Source: Merdibacter massiliensis | Lineage (GTDB): Bacteria > Bacillota_I > Bacilli_A > Erysipelotrichales > Erysipelotrichaceae | DNA length: 64,000 nucleotides | Reading direction: 5' to 3' | Assembly: GCF_900155395.1 (NCBI RefSeq) | Contig: NZ_LT699728.1 | Span: forward strand, 1 to 64,000 | Shown here: in pieces, positions 15,913-25,049 of the stretch | How the letters are laid out: the number at the start of each line of letters is the position of its first letter | Position numbering within the stretch: the stretch's first letter is position 1 | Notes under the pieces: model-generated | Seen by the model: the letters and a program-made list of their open reading frames with translations, nothing else | Databases searched by the model: none | Told to the model about the DNA's origin: nothing | Made by a program: the position numbers and the translations under genes

Positions 15913-16545
15913 ATGAAGATGAGAAAAATGAATACGACCAAAAAAATGTACGAAACCGGCGCTTTAGCAATTGTACGTGCAGACTTGGACAGAGCATGCG
16001 AAATTGCTGAAGGATTGATCAAGGGAAATGTTCCTGTAATGGAAATGAGTTACACATTCAATACAGCTGGCGATGTCATCAAAGGATTAAAAGAAAAATA
16101 TGGAGACCAATTGATCGTTGGTGCTGGTACAGTGCTAGATGCTGAGACAGCCCGCCACGCAATCTTAAATGGAGCAGAATTTATCATTGCGCCAAACTTT
16201 TCAAAAGGTGTTGCAGAGGTCTGCAATCGTTATCAAATTCCTTATGCACCTGGATGTACATCATTGACGGAAGCAATCGAAGGTTTGTCTGTTGGAGCTG
16301 CATTTATCAAAGCATTCCCTATTTCCGATTTCTATGGACCAAAACTGTGCAAAGTATTTAAGACACCAATTCCGGATATGCCTATTCTCGCAAGTGGTGG
16401 AATCAATTTGGACAACCTTCCATCTTGGTTGGAAAACGGTGCTGACGTTTGCGGATTCGGCAGTCTCTTGACAAAAGGCACAAGTGACGATATCGCAGCC
16501 AATGCCAGCAAGATCCGTACGATCATCGATAATTTCCGTAAATAG
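15913..16545 (+). CDS. KDPG/KHG aldolase (2-dehydro-3-deoxy-phosphogluconate aldolase family)
   Basis: A 210-aa class I aldolase of the Eda family. 'PVMEMSYTFNTAGDVIKGL' holds the conserved catalytic Glu region, 'LIVGAGTVLDAE' and 'FIIAPNFSKGV' are core strands, 'YAPGCTSLTEA' binds phosphate, and the Schiff-base lysine is in 'AAFIKAFPISDF' (about residue 136). 'PILASGGINLDNLPSWLENGA' closes the barrel. It cleaves 2-keto-3-deoxy-6-phosphogluconate to pyruvate and glyceraldehyde-3-phosphate, or a related acid. It is transcribed divergently from the PTS operon, shares its regulatory region with it and carries a cre-like site, so it most likely completes the same catabolic route. Confidence 0.92.
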   Translation: MKMRKMNTTKKMYETGALAIVRADLDRACEIAEGLIKGNVPVMEMSYTFNTAGDVIKGLKEKYGDQLIVGAGTVLDAETARHAILNGAEFIIAPNFSKGVAEVCNRYQIPYAPGCTSLTEAIEGLSVGAAFIKAFPISDFYGPKLCKVFKTPIPDMPILASGGINLDNLPSWLENGADVCGFGSLLTKGTSDDIAANASKIRTIIDNFRK

Positions 16546-16576
16546 TTCCTCATAGCTGTTAGATAGTCCTCATAAC

Positions 16577-16606
16577 AAAAAAGATCACCAACCAGTGATC
16601 TTTTTT
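16577..16606. terminator. Terminator after the aldolase gene
   Basis: A 12-bp stem (AAAAAAGATCAC / GTGATCTTTTTT) with a 6-nt loop and T-run on the plus strand; the A-run gives it a possible function on the minus strand too. Confidence 0.85.
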
Positions 16607-16617
16607 GCATATAAAAA

Positions 16618-16638
16618 GGAAAGCATTATCTGCTTTCC
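16618..16638 (-). terminator. Terminator after engB
   Basis: On the minus strand GGAAAGC-AGATAAT-GCTTTCC followed by TTTTTAT, 10 bp past the engB stop codon. Confidence 0.8.
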
Positions 16639-16648
16639 AAATCAATCT

Positions 16649-17239
16649 TTATTTCATTTCCATGATCTCTATCATTGCTTTCCAAATCTCATCGCTGCCC
16701 TCTTTTGTCGCAGAAGAGAAAGCGAATAGACGCTCTCCTTCTTGTAATTGCAGATCTTTGCGAATGACTGCAAGCTGATGGGCACGTTTTGTCTTGGGCA
16801 CCTTATCGATCTTTGTTGCAACGATGATGATCGGCAGTGAAAAATATCGGATATACTCCAACATAGTATGATCATCTTCTGTTGGCAGATGACGAGCATC
16901 GACCAGGATAACAGCTCCCTTTTTTTGTTTTCGTTCATTGAAATAGTCTTCCATCATTTCACCAAAACGAAGTAGCTGCTGTTTTGAAAGATTGGCATAG
17001 CCATAACCAGGTACATCGACCAGCATATACCGATCATCCAGATTGAAAAAATTCAATAATCTCGTCTTTCCTGGCGTACTGCCTACATAAGCCAGTTTTT
17101 TACGCTCGGTCATAGCATTGATAAAACTGCTTTTCCCCACATTGGAACGGCCTGCCAATACGATCTCCGGCAAATTTGAATCCGGCCAGGAATGACGATC
17201 CGGTGCAGATATGACCAATTCTGCTTTATGGAACTGCAT
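16649..17239 (-). CDS. engB: Ribosome biogenesis GTPase YihA/YsxC (EngB)
   Basis: A 196-aa TRAFAC GTPase of normal length. G1 is 'LAGRSNVGKSSF' (about 30-41), G3 is 'LVDVPGYGYANL', G4 is 'VATKIDKVPK' and G5 lies near 'FAFSSATKEG'. It is needed for 50S subunit assembly. It starts 1 bp after the lon stop codon (TGATATG), so it is coupled to lon; lon-engB is a common pair in Firmicutes. Confidence 0.96.
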   Translation of the reverse strand: MQFHKAELVISAPDRHSWPDSNLPEIVLAGRSNVGKSSFINAMTERKKLAYVGSTPGKTRLLNFFNLDDRYMLVDVPGYGYANLSKQQLLRFGEMMEDYFNERKQKKGAVILVDARHLPTEDDHTMLEYIRYFSLPIIIVATKIDKVPKTKRAHQLAVIRKDLQLQEGERLFAFSSATKEGSDEIWKAMIEIMEMK

Positions 17240-17240
17240 A

Positions 17241-19562
17241 TCAGTGCACCAAAGCTATATCTAAGACTTGTGTCACTCGTTCTACCGGCACAAACTCCAT
17301 AGCTTCCTTTACTGACTGCGGAATATCATCCAGATCCTTGACATTTGCCTTTGGTATGATCACAGTAGAAATACCGCTGCGATGAGCCGCCAACGATTTT
17401 TCTTTTAAACCGCCAATTGGTAAAACATTTCCGCGAAGCGTTACTTCACCTGTCATGGCCACATCGCTTCGTACCGGAGTATTGCTTAAACAAGAAACCA
17501 AAGCTGTTGTCATCGTCACGCCGGCACTAGGTCCATCTTTGGGAACCGCTCCTTCCGGTACATGAATATGAATATCTGTTTTTTCAAAAACATCATTGCT
17601 GATCTTAAATTTTTTTGCATTGGCACGAATGTAATCTAAAGCGATCGTTGCACTTTCTTTCATCACATCGCCTAATTGGCCAGTCAACACCAGCTTGCCT
17701 TTTCCTTCAAACTTGTTGACTTCAATCTGCAATACATCTCCGCCAAAAGACGTGTAAGCGAGTCCTGTGACTGTGCCAACCTGATCTTTACGTTCCCGTT
17801 TTCCATATTCAAATTTTTCATTGCCCAGCCATTCTTTGATCAGTTTTTTGCTGAGACGAATGCTCTTCTTGTGATCCTTCAAAATAGCAAGAACGCTCTT
17901 GCGACAGATCGTAGCAATCGTACGTTCTAATTGACGGACTCCGCTTTCCCTTGTATAGTAACGAATCATGTATAAGATCATCTCATCATCGATCTTTAAC
18001 TGACTGCTCTTCAAACCATTTTCAGCAATCTGCTTTGGTAATAAATGATCCTTGGCAATCTGTACTTTCTCCAATTCAGTATAAGACGACAGTTCAATGA
18101 TTTCCAAACGATCACGCAGTGCAGTTGGTATATTTTCCAAATAGTTTGCAGTTGCGATAAACAAAACCTTGCTTAGATCGTATGGTTCCTCAATATAGTG
18201 ATCTGAGAAAACTGCATTTTGTTCAGGATCGAGCACCTCTAACATAGCACTTGCCGGATCTCCCTTGTAATCACTTGCCATCTTATCAATTTCATCGATC
18301 AAGAAAACCGGATTGATCGTCTGCGCTTTTTTCATTGCCTGGATGAAACGGCCCGGCATGCTGCCTAAATACGTACGACGATGTCCGCGAATCTCACTTT
18401 CATCTTTCACGCCGCCTAAAGAAATTTTGACAAATTTGCGATCCAGTGCACGTGCAACGGACTTGGCCAGAGAGGTTTTACCGACACCCGGCGGCCCTAC
18501 CAAGCACAAGATCGGGGCTTTTAAAGAATTTGTCATCTGTTTGACAGCTAGATACTCTAAGATGCGTTCTTTTACTTTTTCTAATCCATAATGATCTTCA
18601 TTCAAGATATCTGCAGCTTTTTGCAGATCTTCATTATCTTTGCTTTCCTGCCACCAAGGAAGAGCAACCAGCCAGTCGATATATGTTTTGATCACACCTG
18701 TTTCTCCACTTGCTGCCGGCAACATTTCATAACGGGAAAGCTCTTCATTGACCTTATCTTTGATATTCTGCGGATATGGATTTTCTGCCAATTTACGGCG
18801 AATCGCTTCTACATCCTTCTCTGTATCAACAACATCACCTAATTCTTCTTTAATGGCACGCATCTTTTCACGCAGATAGTACTCCTTCTGCCCTTCTTCG
18901 ATACGTTCTTTTACTTTTTCATTGATCTTGTTTTCGATCTGGCTCAACTGTTTTTCATTGCGAATTTCCTGCAATACCAGCATCAAACGGTCATTGATCC
19001 CTAATGTTTCCAAAAACTCCTGACGCTTTTCTAACGAAAAAGGAAACATCTGCGCAATCTGATCCGATAACTGCTGTGCAGATACACCTTTTGCCAATTC
19101 TGTTATCACTTCTTTAGGCAGATGGGCAGATACAGCTTCCATTTCTTCAAACTGGTTTGCAATCATGCGTACCAGCGTAACTTCTTCCATTTCATCCTGT
19201 CGAATGTCATCTAATAATGTAACATGCGCCATCTGACATCCATTTTCTTCTGCAATAGCAGTTAATTCACAACGCTGTAAACCATGGAACTTCACACGCA
19301 GATAACCTTCTAAACGTCGAATATGACGAATTTCACATAAGGTACCTACCTGATAAAGATCTTCCATCTTTGGATCTTCTATTGTCAGGTCACGCTGGGA
19401 TACCAGCACAACTTTTCCATCAAAGAGCTGACGTGCATCCTCTACGGCACGAATTGATTTTTCTCTTCCTACATCGATGATGATTTCCTGATTGGGAAAC
19501 ACGATGACTCCACGTGTACAGACAATAGGGGCATTTACATAGTTCTCCATTGGATTTTCCAT
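17241..19562 (-). CDS. lon: ATP-dependent protease Lon
   Basis: A 773-aa LonA protease. The N-terminal substrate domain starts '[14 protein letters not shown]'. The AAA+ module has Walker A '[20 protein letters not shown]' (near residue 345) and Walker B '[10 protein letters not shown]'. The protease domain has the catalytic serine in '[11 protein letters not shown]' and the lysine in '[12 protein letters not shown]'. It degrades misfolded and regulatory proteins in the cytoplasm. The start at 19562 is chosen because AAAGGAG lies eight bases upstream; the longer in-frame start eight codons earlier overlaps that site. It lies between tig upstream and engB downstream. Confidence 0.97.
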   Translation of the reverse strand: MENPMENYVNAPIVCTRGVIVFPNQEIIIDVGREKSIRAVEDARQLFDGKVVLVSQRDLTIEDPKMEDLYQVGTLCEIRHIRRLEGYLRVKFHGLQRCELTAIAEENGCQMAHVTLLDDIRQDEMEEVTLVRMIANQFEEMEAVSAHLPKEVITELAKGVSAQQLSDQIAQMFPFSLEKRQEFLETLGINDRLMLVLQEIRNEKQLSQIENKINEKVKERIEEGQKEYYLREKMRAIKEELGDVVDTEKDVEAIRRKLAENPYPQNIKDKVNEELSRYEMLPAASGETGVIKTYIDWLVALPWWQESKDNEDLQKAADILNEDHYGLEKVKERILEYLAVKQMTNSLKAPILCLVGPPGVGKTSLAKSVARALDRKFVKISLGGVKDESEIRGHRRTYLGSMPGRFIQAMKKAQTINPVFLIDEIDKMASDYKGDPASAMLEVLDPEQNAVFSDHYIEEPYDLSKVLFIATANYLENIPTALRDRLEIIELSSYTELEKVQIAKDHLLPKQIAENGLKSSQLKIDDEMILYMIRYYTRESGVRQLERTIATICRKSVLAILKDHKKSIRLSKKLIKEWLGNEKFEYGKRERKDQVGTVTGLAYTSFGGDVLQIEVNKFEGKGKLVLTGQLGDVMKESATIALDYIRANAKKFKISNDVFEKTDIHIHVPEGAVPKDGPSAGVTMTTALVSCLSNTPVRSDVAMTGEVTLRGNVLPIGGLKEKSLAAHRSGISTVIIPKANVKDLDDIPQSVKEAMEFVPVERVTQVLDIALVH

Positions 19563-19584
19563 ATCGACTACTCCTTTCATTGCC

Positions 19585-19610
19585 AAAAAAGACGCGTGAG
19601 CGTCTTTTTT
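19585..19610 (-). terminator. Terminator between tig and lon
   Basis: An 11-bp stem (AAAAAAGACGC / GCGTCTTTTTT) around a 4-nt loop, with flanking T-run on the minus strand a few bases after the tig stop. It would cut transcription before lon, whose ribosome site begins just beyond it. Confidence 0.85.
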
Positions 19611-19613
19611 TTA

Positions 19614-20891
19614 TTACTTACCTGCTGTTTCCTTGATAAGTTCTAACGCTTTACGCTGACGTAAGTCATAAGAAACTGCGTCATTGGAAATCAGTTGTTT
19701 TACCTGTTCCAAAGGCATTCCATATTGATCAGCGATTGCTTGTAATTCTTTATCGATATCTTCCTCGCTGATTTCAATCTTTTCTGCTTCTGCGATTGCA
19801 TCCAATACCAAGCGAACATTCACTTTCTTCTCTGCGTCTTTACGCATTTCGTTGCGGATACTGTCTTCACCTTGACCAGTAACTGAAGCAAACTGTTCTA
19901 ATGTGAATCCCTGTGCGCTCAAACGCTGTTTGAATTCATTTACCATCTGATCCGTTTCACTATCGATCATTGCATCCGGAATTTCCACTTCAGCATTTTC
20001 CACGATCTTAGTCAACAATTCATTTGTAAAGGCCTCTTCATTTTCCTGTTCTTTCCGCTCAGAAATTGTTTTCTTCATGTGTGCACGATAATCTTCCAGT
20101 GTCTCAACATCTTTGATCTTAGCTTCTTTTACCAGTTCATCATTTGCTTCTGGAAGCACTTTAGTCTTGATTTCTTTGACAGTTACCTTAAAGACTGCAG
20201 GCTGTCCTGCAAGATCGCTTGCACCATAATTCTCAGGGAATGTTACGTTGATATCTTTTGTTTCTCCCTTGTTCATGCCGACAAGCTGTTCTTCAAATCC
20301 TGGAATAAAGGAACCTGAACCGATTTCCAAAGGATAATCTTCTCCTTTGCCGCCTTCAAATGCAACATCATCTTTGAAGCCTTCAAAATCGATCACTGCT
20401 GTATCACCATTTTCTACTGCGCCTTCTTCTTTGATGACTAAATCTGCATAACGCTCCTGCAAACGTTCCACTTCAGCATCGATTTCTTTTTGTGTGACTC
20501 TTGTCGTTTTCTTTTTAATTGGCAAATTCTTATATTCACCTAATTTTACTTCTGGTTTTACTGCACAGATAAACTTCAAAATAACTTTTTCTTCATTGAT
20601 CTCATCAATGCTCAATGTTGGACGAGCCACCAACCACAAATCATGTTCTTTTACGCTGTCGCTCAATACATCATTTGCGATTTCTTCAACTGCATCCATT
20701 AAGATATTCTGTACAGGTACATGCTTTTTAATCAAAGCCGCTGGTGCCTGTCCTTTACGGAAACCTGGAATGTTGATATTTCTCTTTAATTTGTTGAAGG
20801 CCTTTTTCTGTGCGTTCTTCCAAGTATCACCTTCGATGACCGCAGTCAGCTCTCCAGTTGATTTTTCTTTTAATTCCCATTTTGAACTCAT
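19614..20891 (-). CDS. tig: Trigger factor
   Basis: A 425-aa ribosome-associated chaperone and peptidyl-prolyl isomerase. The N-terminal ribosome-binding domain includes 'NINIPGFRKGQAPAALIKK', where the conserved G-F-R-K-G-x-x-P contacts L23. The FKBP-type domain (about 160-240) has 'GDTAVIDFEGFKDDVAFEGG' and 'GSGSFIPGFEEQLVGM'. The helical C-terminal arms complete it. It binds nascent chains at the exit tunnel. The ATG at 20891 follows AGGAGG; a longer in-frame start lacks a site. It lies 23 bp downstream of the DUF3196-like gene, so the two are probably co-transcribed. Confidence 0.97.
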   Translation of the reverse strand: MSSKWELKEKSTGELTAVIEGDTWKNAQKKAFNKLKRNINIPGFRKGQAPAALIKKHVPVQNILMDAVEEIANDVLSDSVKEHDLWLVARPTLSIDEINEEKVILKFICAVKPEVKLGEYKNLPIKKKTTRVTQKEIDAEVERLQERYADLVIKEEGAVENGDTAVIDFEGFKDDVAFEGGKGEDYPLEIGSGSFIPGFEEQLVGMNKGETKDINVTFPENYGASDLAGQPAVFKVTVKEIKTKVLPEANDELVKEAKIKDVETLEDYRAHMKKTISERKEQENEEAFTNELLTKIVENAEVEIPDAMIDSETDQMVNEFKQRLSAQGFTLEQFASVTGQGEDSIRNEMRKDAEKKVNVRLVLDAIAEAEKIEISEEDIDKELQAIADQYGMPLEQVKQLISNDAVSYDLRQRKALELIKETAGK

Positions 20892-20914
20892 GTTCCTACC
20901 TCCTGCATCAAAAG

Positions 20915-21652
20915 TTATCCAAATGAGCAATCATGCTTTTCTAATAATAATTCATAACCATTGTCAAACGCAAGATCTTTTTCTTCCAAAAAAGCGGCAA
21001 ATGCTTGTGGCATTTGATAAGCCCCAAACACATATTTTACTACTGCTAACGCCAAGGCATCACACTCTGTTTCATCTATATCCATTGGCAAGCGCAGATA
21101 TGCCTCCTGCATTAATGTTTCGACACATAATGACAGGAAAGAAGGATTTTCGTTCTCAAACCATTCGCGTAGCTTTTTCACACATTGATGAAGTGCTTCA
21201 TCATCCCTTGGCAATGTCAAAGCACAAGGAACAAACGTATATTGCAATCCATCTTTCTCTAATGTGAACGCATCACTCACATTCTGTTCACAAAGCGCTT
21301 CGATCAAGAATGCCTTTACCCATTCATTCTTATTCGTTGCAAAAGCTTCTTGTACTACACCTAAATGATTACGAATATTACTTGACCGTAGTTGTTCAAC
21401 CGCTTGGAACTGCTCTTCGATGGATCCTTTTAATAAATCATCGATCGCATATTCCTTATTAGATTGTGTCGGCTGCTTTAAACGAAGCGTTGAGCGACAA
21501 TCATTATATAACGCAATGATCTTCTCTTCCGCATCTTTTGGTATATAAGGCATGGAAAGTTCTTCTTCCAAGAGTTCTTTTGCTTTTCCATATTCCTCTT
21601 CCTGCATCAGCGCCTTACACTTTTTGATCAACGTGTCATAATAACTATCCAT
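20915..21652 (-). CDS. DUF3196/TPR-like protein upstream of tig
   Basis: A 245-aa soluble, mostly helical protein. The start 'MDSYYDTLIKKCKALMQEEEYGKAKELLEEELSMPYIP' resembles a tetratricopeptide hairpin, and the rest is helical repeat-like with an acidic C-terminal region. It resembles the DUF3196 proteins found in Mollicutes and Erysipelotrichia, whose function is unknown. A GGAGG site precedes the ATG and a good promoter lies upstream. Its place directly before tig hints at a part in protein folding or translation, which is inference from position only. Confidence 0.7.
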   Translation of the reverse strand: MDSYYDTLIKKCKALMQEEEYGKAKELLEEELSMPYIPKDAEEKIIALYNDCRSTLRLKQPTQSNKEYAIDDLLKGSIEEQFQAVEQLRSSNIRNHLGVVQEAFATNKNEWVKAFLIEALCEQNVSDAFTLEKDGLQYTFVPCALTLPRDDEALHQCVKKLREWFENENPSFLSLCVETLMQEAYLRLPMDIDETECDALALAVVKYVFGAYQMPQAFAAFLEEKDLAFDNGYELLLEKHDCSFG

Positions 21653-21680
21653 TGGTCCTCCTAGCGACTAAACATATAAT

Positions 21681-21709
21681 AATATATCATACAACCTTTT
21701 TTTACGCAA
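21681..21709 (-). promoter_or_regulatory. SigA-type promoter for the DUF3196-tig operon
   Basis: TTGCGT (21704-21709), a 17-bp spacer and TATATT (21681-21686) on the minus strand, 28 bp upstream of the start codon. Confidence 0.7.
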
Positions 21710-22033
21710 TCCTTATTCTCCCTTTAAATAAAGGGAAACTGTTGGTTTATCATCCATGTATTTCAAAAATATAAACAAAAAGCAAGCCGTTCACTATACT
21801 TAGGTTCCCTTGACGCAAAAAGAAACCGCTTCTGTATGTGATTTCACTCAAACGATATGTTGTCATCTGTTTACAAAAAGACCTATATACAGATAAGCCT
21901 TCTCCTATCGTTAAACTTAGCAAAAAGGTCATCGCATAGTCATTATCTTTCAACATGTATGCGGTCCCTGTTTTTTTCATCTATTAATAAAGGTTGCCGT
22001 TTATCCAGATACTTTGATTTTTCCCTGATACCA
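21710..22033. other. Intergenic stretch without a convincing gene
   Basis: About 320 bp between the DUF3196 promoter and the terminator of the ABC permease gene. It holds a small palindrome (CCCTTTA-AA-TAAAGGG at 21721-21736) and short open frames on both strands. The longest (76 codons, minus strand, 21750-21980) has no ribosome site and no family resemblance. No RNA gene or repeat was recognised. Confidence 0.5.
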
Positions 22034-22062
22034 AAAAGTTCCTTCCTTAAAAATCAGGAAGG
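22034..22062 (-). terminator. Terminator after the ABC-2 permease gene
   Basis: On the minus strand a stem CCTTCCT / AGGAAGG with an 8-nt loop followed by AACTTTTT, about 10 bp past the permease stop codon. Confidence 0.7.
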
Positions 22063-22072
22063 AGACAATTGT

Positions 22073-23245
22073 CTATTTTGAAAAAATGATTCGTTCACTA
22101 TGAAACATGCGCGTCAACAAGAATACGAATGCAGCCGTATAAAGCAAATTTGAACCAATCGTCAGCAAGATATGTGTCAGGTTACATTGGAAGGAAAAGA
22201 TAGCTGTCATGCACTGTACATTATTATACAGCGGTATGAGATACCAAAAAAGATCTTGTTTTACACTTCCAAACATACCGCTCACACCAATGATCATGAC
22301 TAAGATCATTAACGGCATGACAAAAGTCTGTGCCTCTTTGATACTGGTAGCAAAAGCACTGATGATCGATATCATCGTTATCAACAGCAATACACATGAT
22401 AAAACCACAAAGCCCAGCATCAAATAATCGTTCCAGCTATATACATTAACAGAAACTTCAGCACTTCCCATTAATTTAGGTAAAGACAGCAGCACCCCGG
22501 CCGTAGAAGACAAGCCACTCAGCAGCGAGATGATGGATAAAGACAATATTTTTCCCAATGCCAATTCACTTCGATGTATAGGCGTCACCAAAATAGTCGC
22601 GATCGTACCTCTTTCCTTTTCTCCTGCAATCGATTCTGGAGCAACAGCCATACAGCCGGAAAACAAAAAGATCATGATCAGCATCGGCATCATTGAAGCA
22701 AAGGTCATTGAACTCAGATCTTTTGCATCTGCCAGATCCGCCTTATCATTATTGCGATTGACATCAAATCGATTTGCCAGCTGGTCTTCATATCCATCTA
22801 GAAAGCCGATCATTTGCTGATAAGCTTCATTAGAAGATGTAGAAGATGAATTATAATACAGGATAATATTAGGAGCCGCTTTGCCTGACGCAGGATCATA
22901 GGAAGATACTTGTTCATCAAATGCCTGCGGAAATTCGATATATAGATCTAATTCCTGATTTTGGATTGCATTTAATGCATCTGCTTTCATAGAAGCATCG
23001 ATTTCTTGAAAAGAAAAGGGCAGTTCTTCACTCAAAGAACGCATACTATCTGACAAATATAAAGCATCCACTTGAAAAGCAGGATTTTCATCAACAGCAA
23101 ATTGAGAGCGTAAAGCATCTCCCATAAAACTATAGATCACATAGATCATCAAGCCTGGCAATAATAACGTTGTTAAACATAATCGCCGGTCTTTAAAAAA
23201 GCGCGCCAATTCTTTTTTCATGACCGTCCATATTCCTCTACCCAT
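22073..23245 (-). CDS. ABC-2 type transporter permease (NatB-like)
   Basis: A 390-aa membrane protein with the ABC-2 layout: one N-terminal helix ('LTTLLLPGLMIYVIYSFMG'), a long extracellular domain (about 45-190), then five helices, including 'MLIMIFLFSGCMAVAPESIAGEKERGTIATILVTPIHR' before the transmembrane bundle. The 'EKERGT' segment is typical of NatB/YhaP-type exporters. With the ATPase upstream it forms an exporter, perhaps for sodium ions, drugs or peptides. The ATG at 23245 overlaps the ATPase stop by 8 bp; a second ATG at 23221 is also possible. Confidence 0.88.
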   Translation of the reverse strand: MGRGIWTVMKKELARFFKDRRLCLTTLLLPGLMIYVIYSFMGDALRSQFAVDENPAFQVDALYLSDSMRSLSEELPFSFQEIDASMKADALNAIQNQELDLYIEFPQAFDEQVSSYDPASGKAAPNIILYYNSSSTSSNEAYQQMIGFLDGYEDQLANRFDVNRNNDKADLADAKDLSSMTFASMMPMLIMIFLFSGCMAVAPESIAGEKERGTIATILVTPIHRSELALGKILSLSIISLLSGLSSTAGVLLSLPKLMGSAEVSVNVYSWNDYLMLGFVVLSCVLLLITMISIISAFATSIKEAQTFVMPLMILVMIIGVSGMFGSVKQDLFWYLIPLYNNVQCMTAIFSFQCNLTHILLTIGSNLLYTAAFVFLLTRMFHSERIIFSK

Positions 23246-24023
23246 TTTTTTCACCCGCCATTTCTTGATAGATCTCAAAGAAGACATCTTCTAATCCTTT
23301 CTCTTTGGTTAATTCCGTCAGCGAAGCACATGCAGCCAAACGGCCATCAATAATGATTCCTACACGATCACAAAGCTTTTCCACCAGGGAAAAGATATGC
23401 GTAGATAAAATGATCGTACGTCCAAGTGCCCGCATTTCCAATAAGAAATCCGTTACTGTTTTTGCTGTCAATACATCCAATCCGTTCGTAGGCTCGTCAA
23501 AAATAAGAATAGCCGGGTCATGGAGAATAGAAATTACGATGGAAACTTTTTGTTTCATGCCTGTTGATAGATCCGCAACCTTTACTTCTGCAAATTTTTC
23601 AATACCAAAGCGTTCAAACAAAAAGATTCTTCGTCTCTCAATCTCTTCCGCTGTCATTTGATGCAACTCTCCAAAAAAACGGAATAATTGATTTGGGGTA
23701 AAGAAATCCTCTAGCTTCAATTCACTTGTCAGAAAACCAATCTTATTTCGAATAATATCTGGCTGTTTCATCACACTGATACCGTCGATCCATGCTTCTC
23801 CGCTGTCCGGCAACAATAGTGTGGATAAGATACGCAATGTAGTTGTCTTGCCTGCCCCATTCGGGCCAAGCAAGCCAAAGATTTCTCCTTCTCTGGCGGT
23901 AAATGATAGATGATCTAATGCGATTCGTTTCTTTTCTTTTGTTTTTTCAATTTTTTGTTGTCGTTTTGATAATGTAAATGTTTTACATAAGTCCTCAACA
24001 ACCAAAATATCCCTTTCTTTCAT
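23238..24023 (-). CDS. ABC transporter ATP-binding protein (NatA-like)
   Basis: A 261-aa ATPase. Walker A is 'LLGPNGAGKTTTLRIL', the signature appears as 'VADLSTGMKQKVSIVISIL' (a GMKQK variant frequent in this subfamily), Walker B is 'ILIFDEPTNGLDVL' and the switch histidine is in 'ILSTHIFSLVEKL'. It powers the ABC-2 permease encoded 8 bp into its own 3' end. A GGGGAGG ribosome site precedes the ATG. No regulator or immunity gene lies beside the pair, so the exported substrate is open. Confidence 0.93.
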   Translation of the reverse strand: MKERDILVVEDLCKTFTLSKRQQKIEKTKEKKRIALDHLSFTAREGEIFGLLGPNGAGKTTTLRILSTLLLPDSGEAWIDGISVMKQPDIIRNKIGFLTSELKLEDFFTPNQLFRFFGELHQMTAEEIERRRIFLFERFGIEKFAEVKVADLSTGMKQKVSIVISILHDPAILIFDEPTNGLDVLTAKTVTDFLLEMRALGRTIILSTHIFSLVEKLCDRVGIIIDGRLAACASLTELTKEKGLEDVFFEIYQEMAGEKNG

Positions 24024-24455
24024 ATTGGACCTCCCCTGTCTGTATCTATACTACCATGTATTCTTTCCATAACCTACCCCGTCTTCCTCTTTTTTTGTTT
24101 CACTCTCTTACAAAAATGAATTTCTGCTTCTATGTTCCAAAACGTGCATCTGACTGTGACCTCCGATCAATAAGTACCTATGCTGTATCTCCATATTCGC
24201 TGTTTTGCTGTTTTCTTTATGTTTCTCCAATCACCGGTTTGCATCCATGCAACTGATATCATCCTATTCTTATTTCTAGAAATCTCTATCTGTCAAAAAG
24301 GATGAACTCCTGTACAATACAGAAATCAATCCTCATCAATCGTTTAAAATGAAAATCACCTCCATTTTTTGAGGATCTCGATACACTTTTAGCGTACTTC
24401 GTTCAATCACAGGAAGAACGGCATGAACAGTTGCTTAATCGATATGTTTAAATAA

Positions 24456-25020
24456 AGACGTAGCAAACCAGGCTACACCCAAGCACAAGTTGCAGAAATT
24501 CCTGAAATAAAAAGAAACACTCTAAATGATTGCGAAACCGGATCAAGCGAGTCAGGTATTGTTACTTATCTTCAACTTTATAAAATAAATGACCTGAATC
24601 ACGTAAACATTTTAGAGAGTGCATATGATCTGAAACGACTGCCCATCAATGAGCAAGTTCGTATAAAAAATATCGTTCGCTTGATTCACTGGATAAAAAA
24701 GTGATAGATGGATTATTGAACACACTGTTTCTGAAGGAACTTGCCAATTTGTATTTGATGATATTCCTTCTGAATTGATTGAAGTTAAACATGGCCATAT
24801 CAACATGCAGACTAATTTTACTATAGAGGAAACTATGATAATATGGAACCAGCATATTCCAAAAGTGATGTGCTTTTGATTGAGAAGCAGTCTTTAGTCA
24901 ATATTGAAAAAATTGGGATCTTTATGATCGATGGTGATATTTTGAAATCTCACAATGCGATATATGATGCTATTTTGGTTGCGAATCAGACTGTTTGTTT
25001 GGGAAAAGCATTAGGCCATC
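24456..25020 (+). pseudogene. Broken phage CI-like repressor (XRE HTH plus S24 peptidase remnant)
   Basis: The frame from 24456 reads a truncated XRE helix-turn-helix ('YTQAQVAEIPEIKRNTLND', then a GxSxxGIVTYLQLYKI-like end) and stops at 24702. A frame change then leads into 'DDIPSELIEV' and, from 24843, a LexA/S24-type C-terminal piece: 'MEPAYSKSDVLLIEKQSLVN' followed by 'IGIFMIDGDILK'. The segment between the two, including most of the catalytic region, is missing. This is a decayed prophage or integrative-element repressor with at least one frameshift and a deletion. No start codon with a ribosome site is evident. It marks one end of the degraded element that runs to the tRNA-Arg gene. Confidence 0.75.
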
Positions 25021-25049
25021 CAATGAAAAAGAGGGGGGGGAAAACAGAC

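Noticed and set aside
20494-21267. A 257-codon plus-strand open frame opposite tig and the DUF3196-like gene
   Set aside because: It spans the end of one well-supported gene and the start of another on the opposite strand, has no ribosome site or family resemblance, and its hydrophobic content is what antisense of helical proteins gives.
21750-21980. A 76-codon minus-strand frame between the DUF3196-like and ABC permease genes
   Set aside because: No ribosome site upstream and no recognisable motif; reported only as part of the intergenic region.
24612-24855. Two short minus-strand frames opposite the broken repressor
   Set aside because: Shadows of the S24/XRE remnant on the other strand; composition and lack of ribosome sites give no support.
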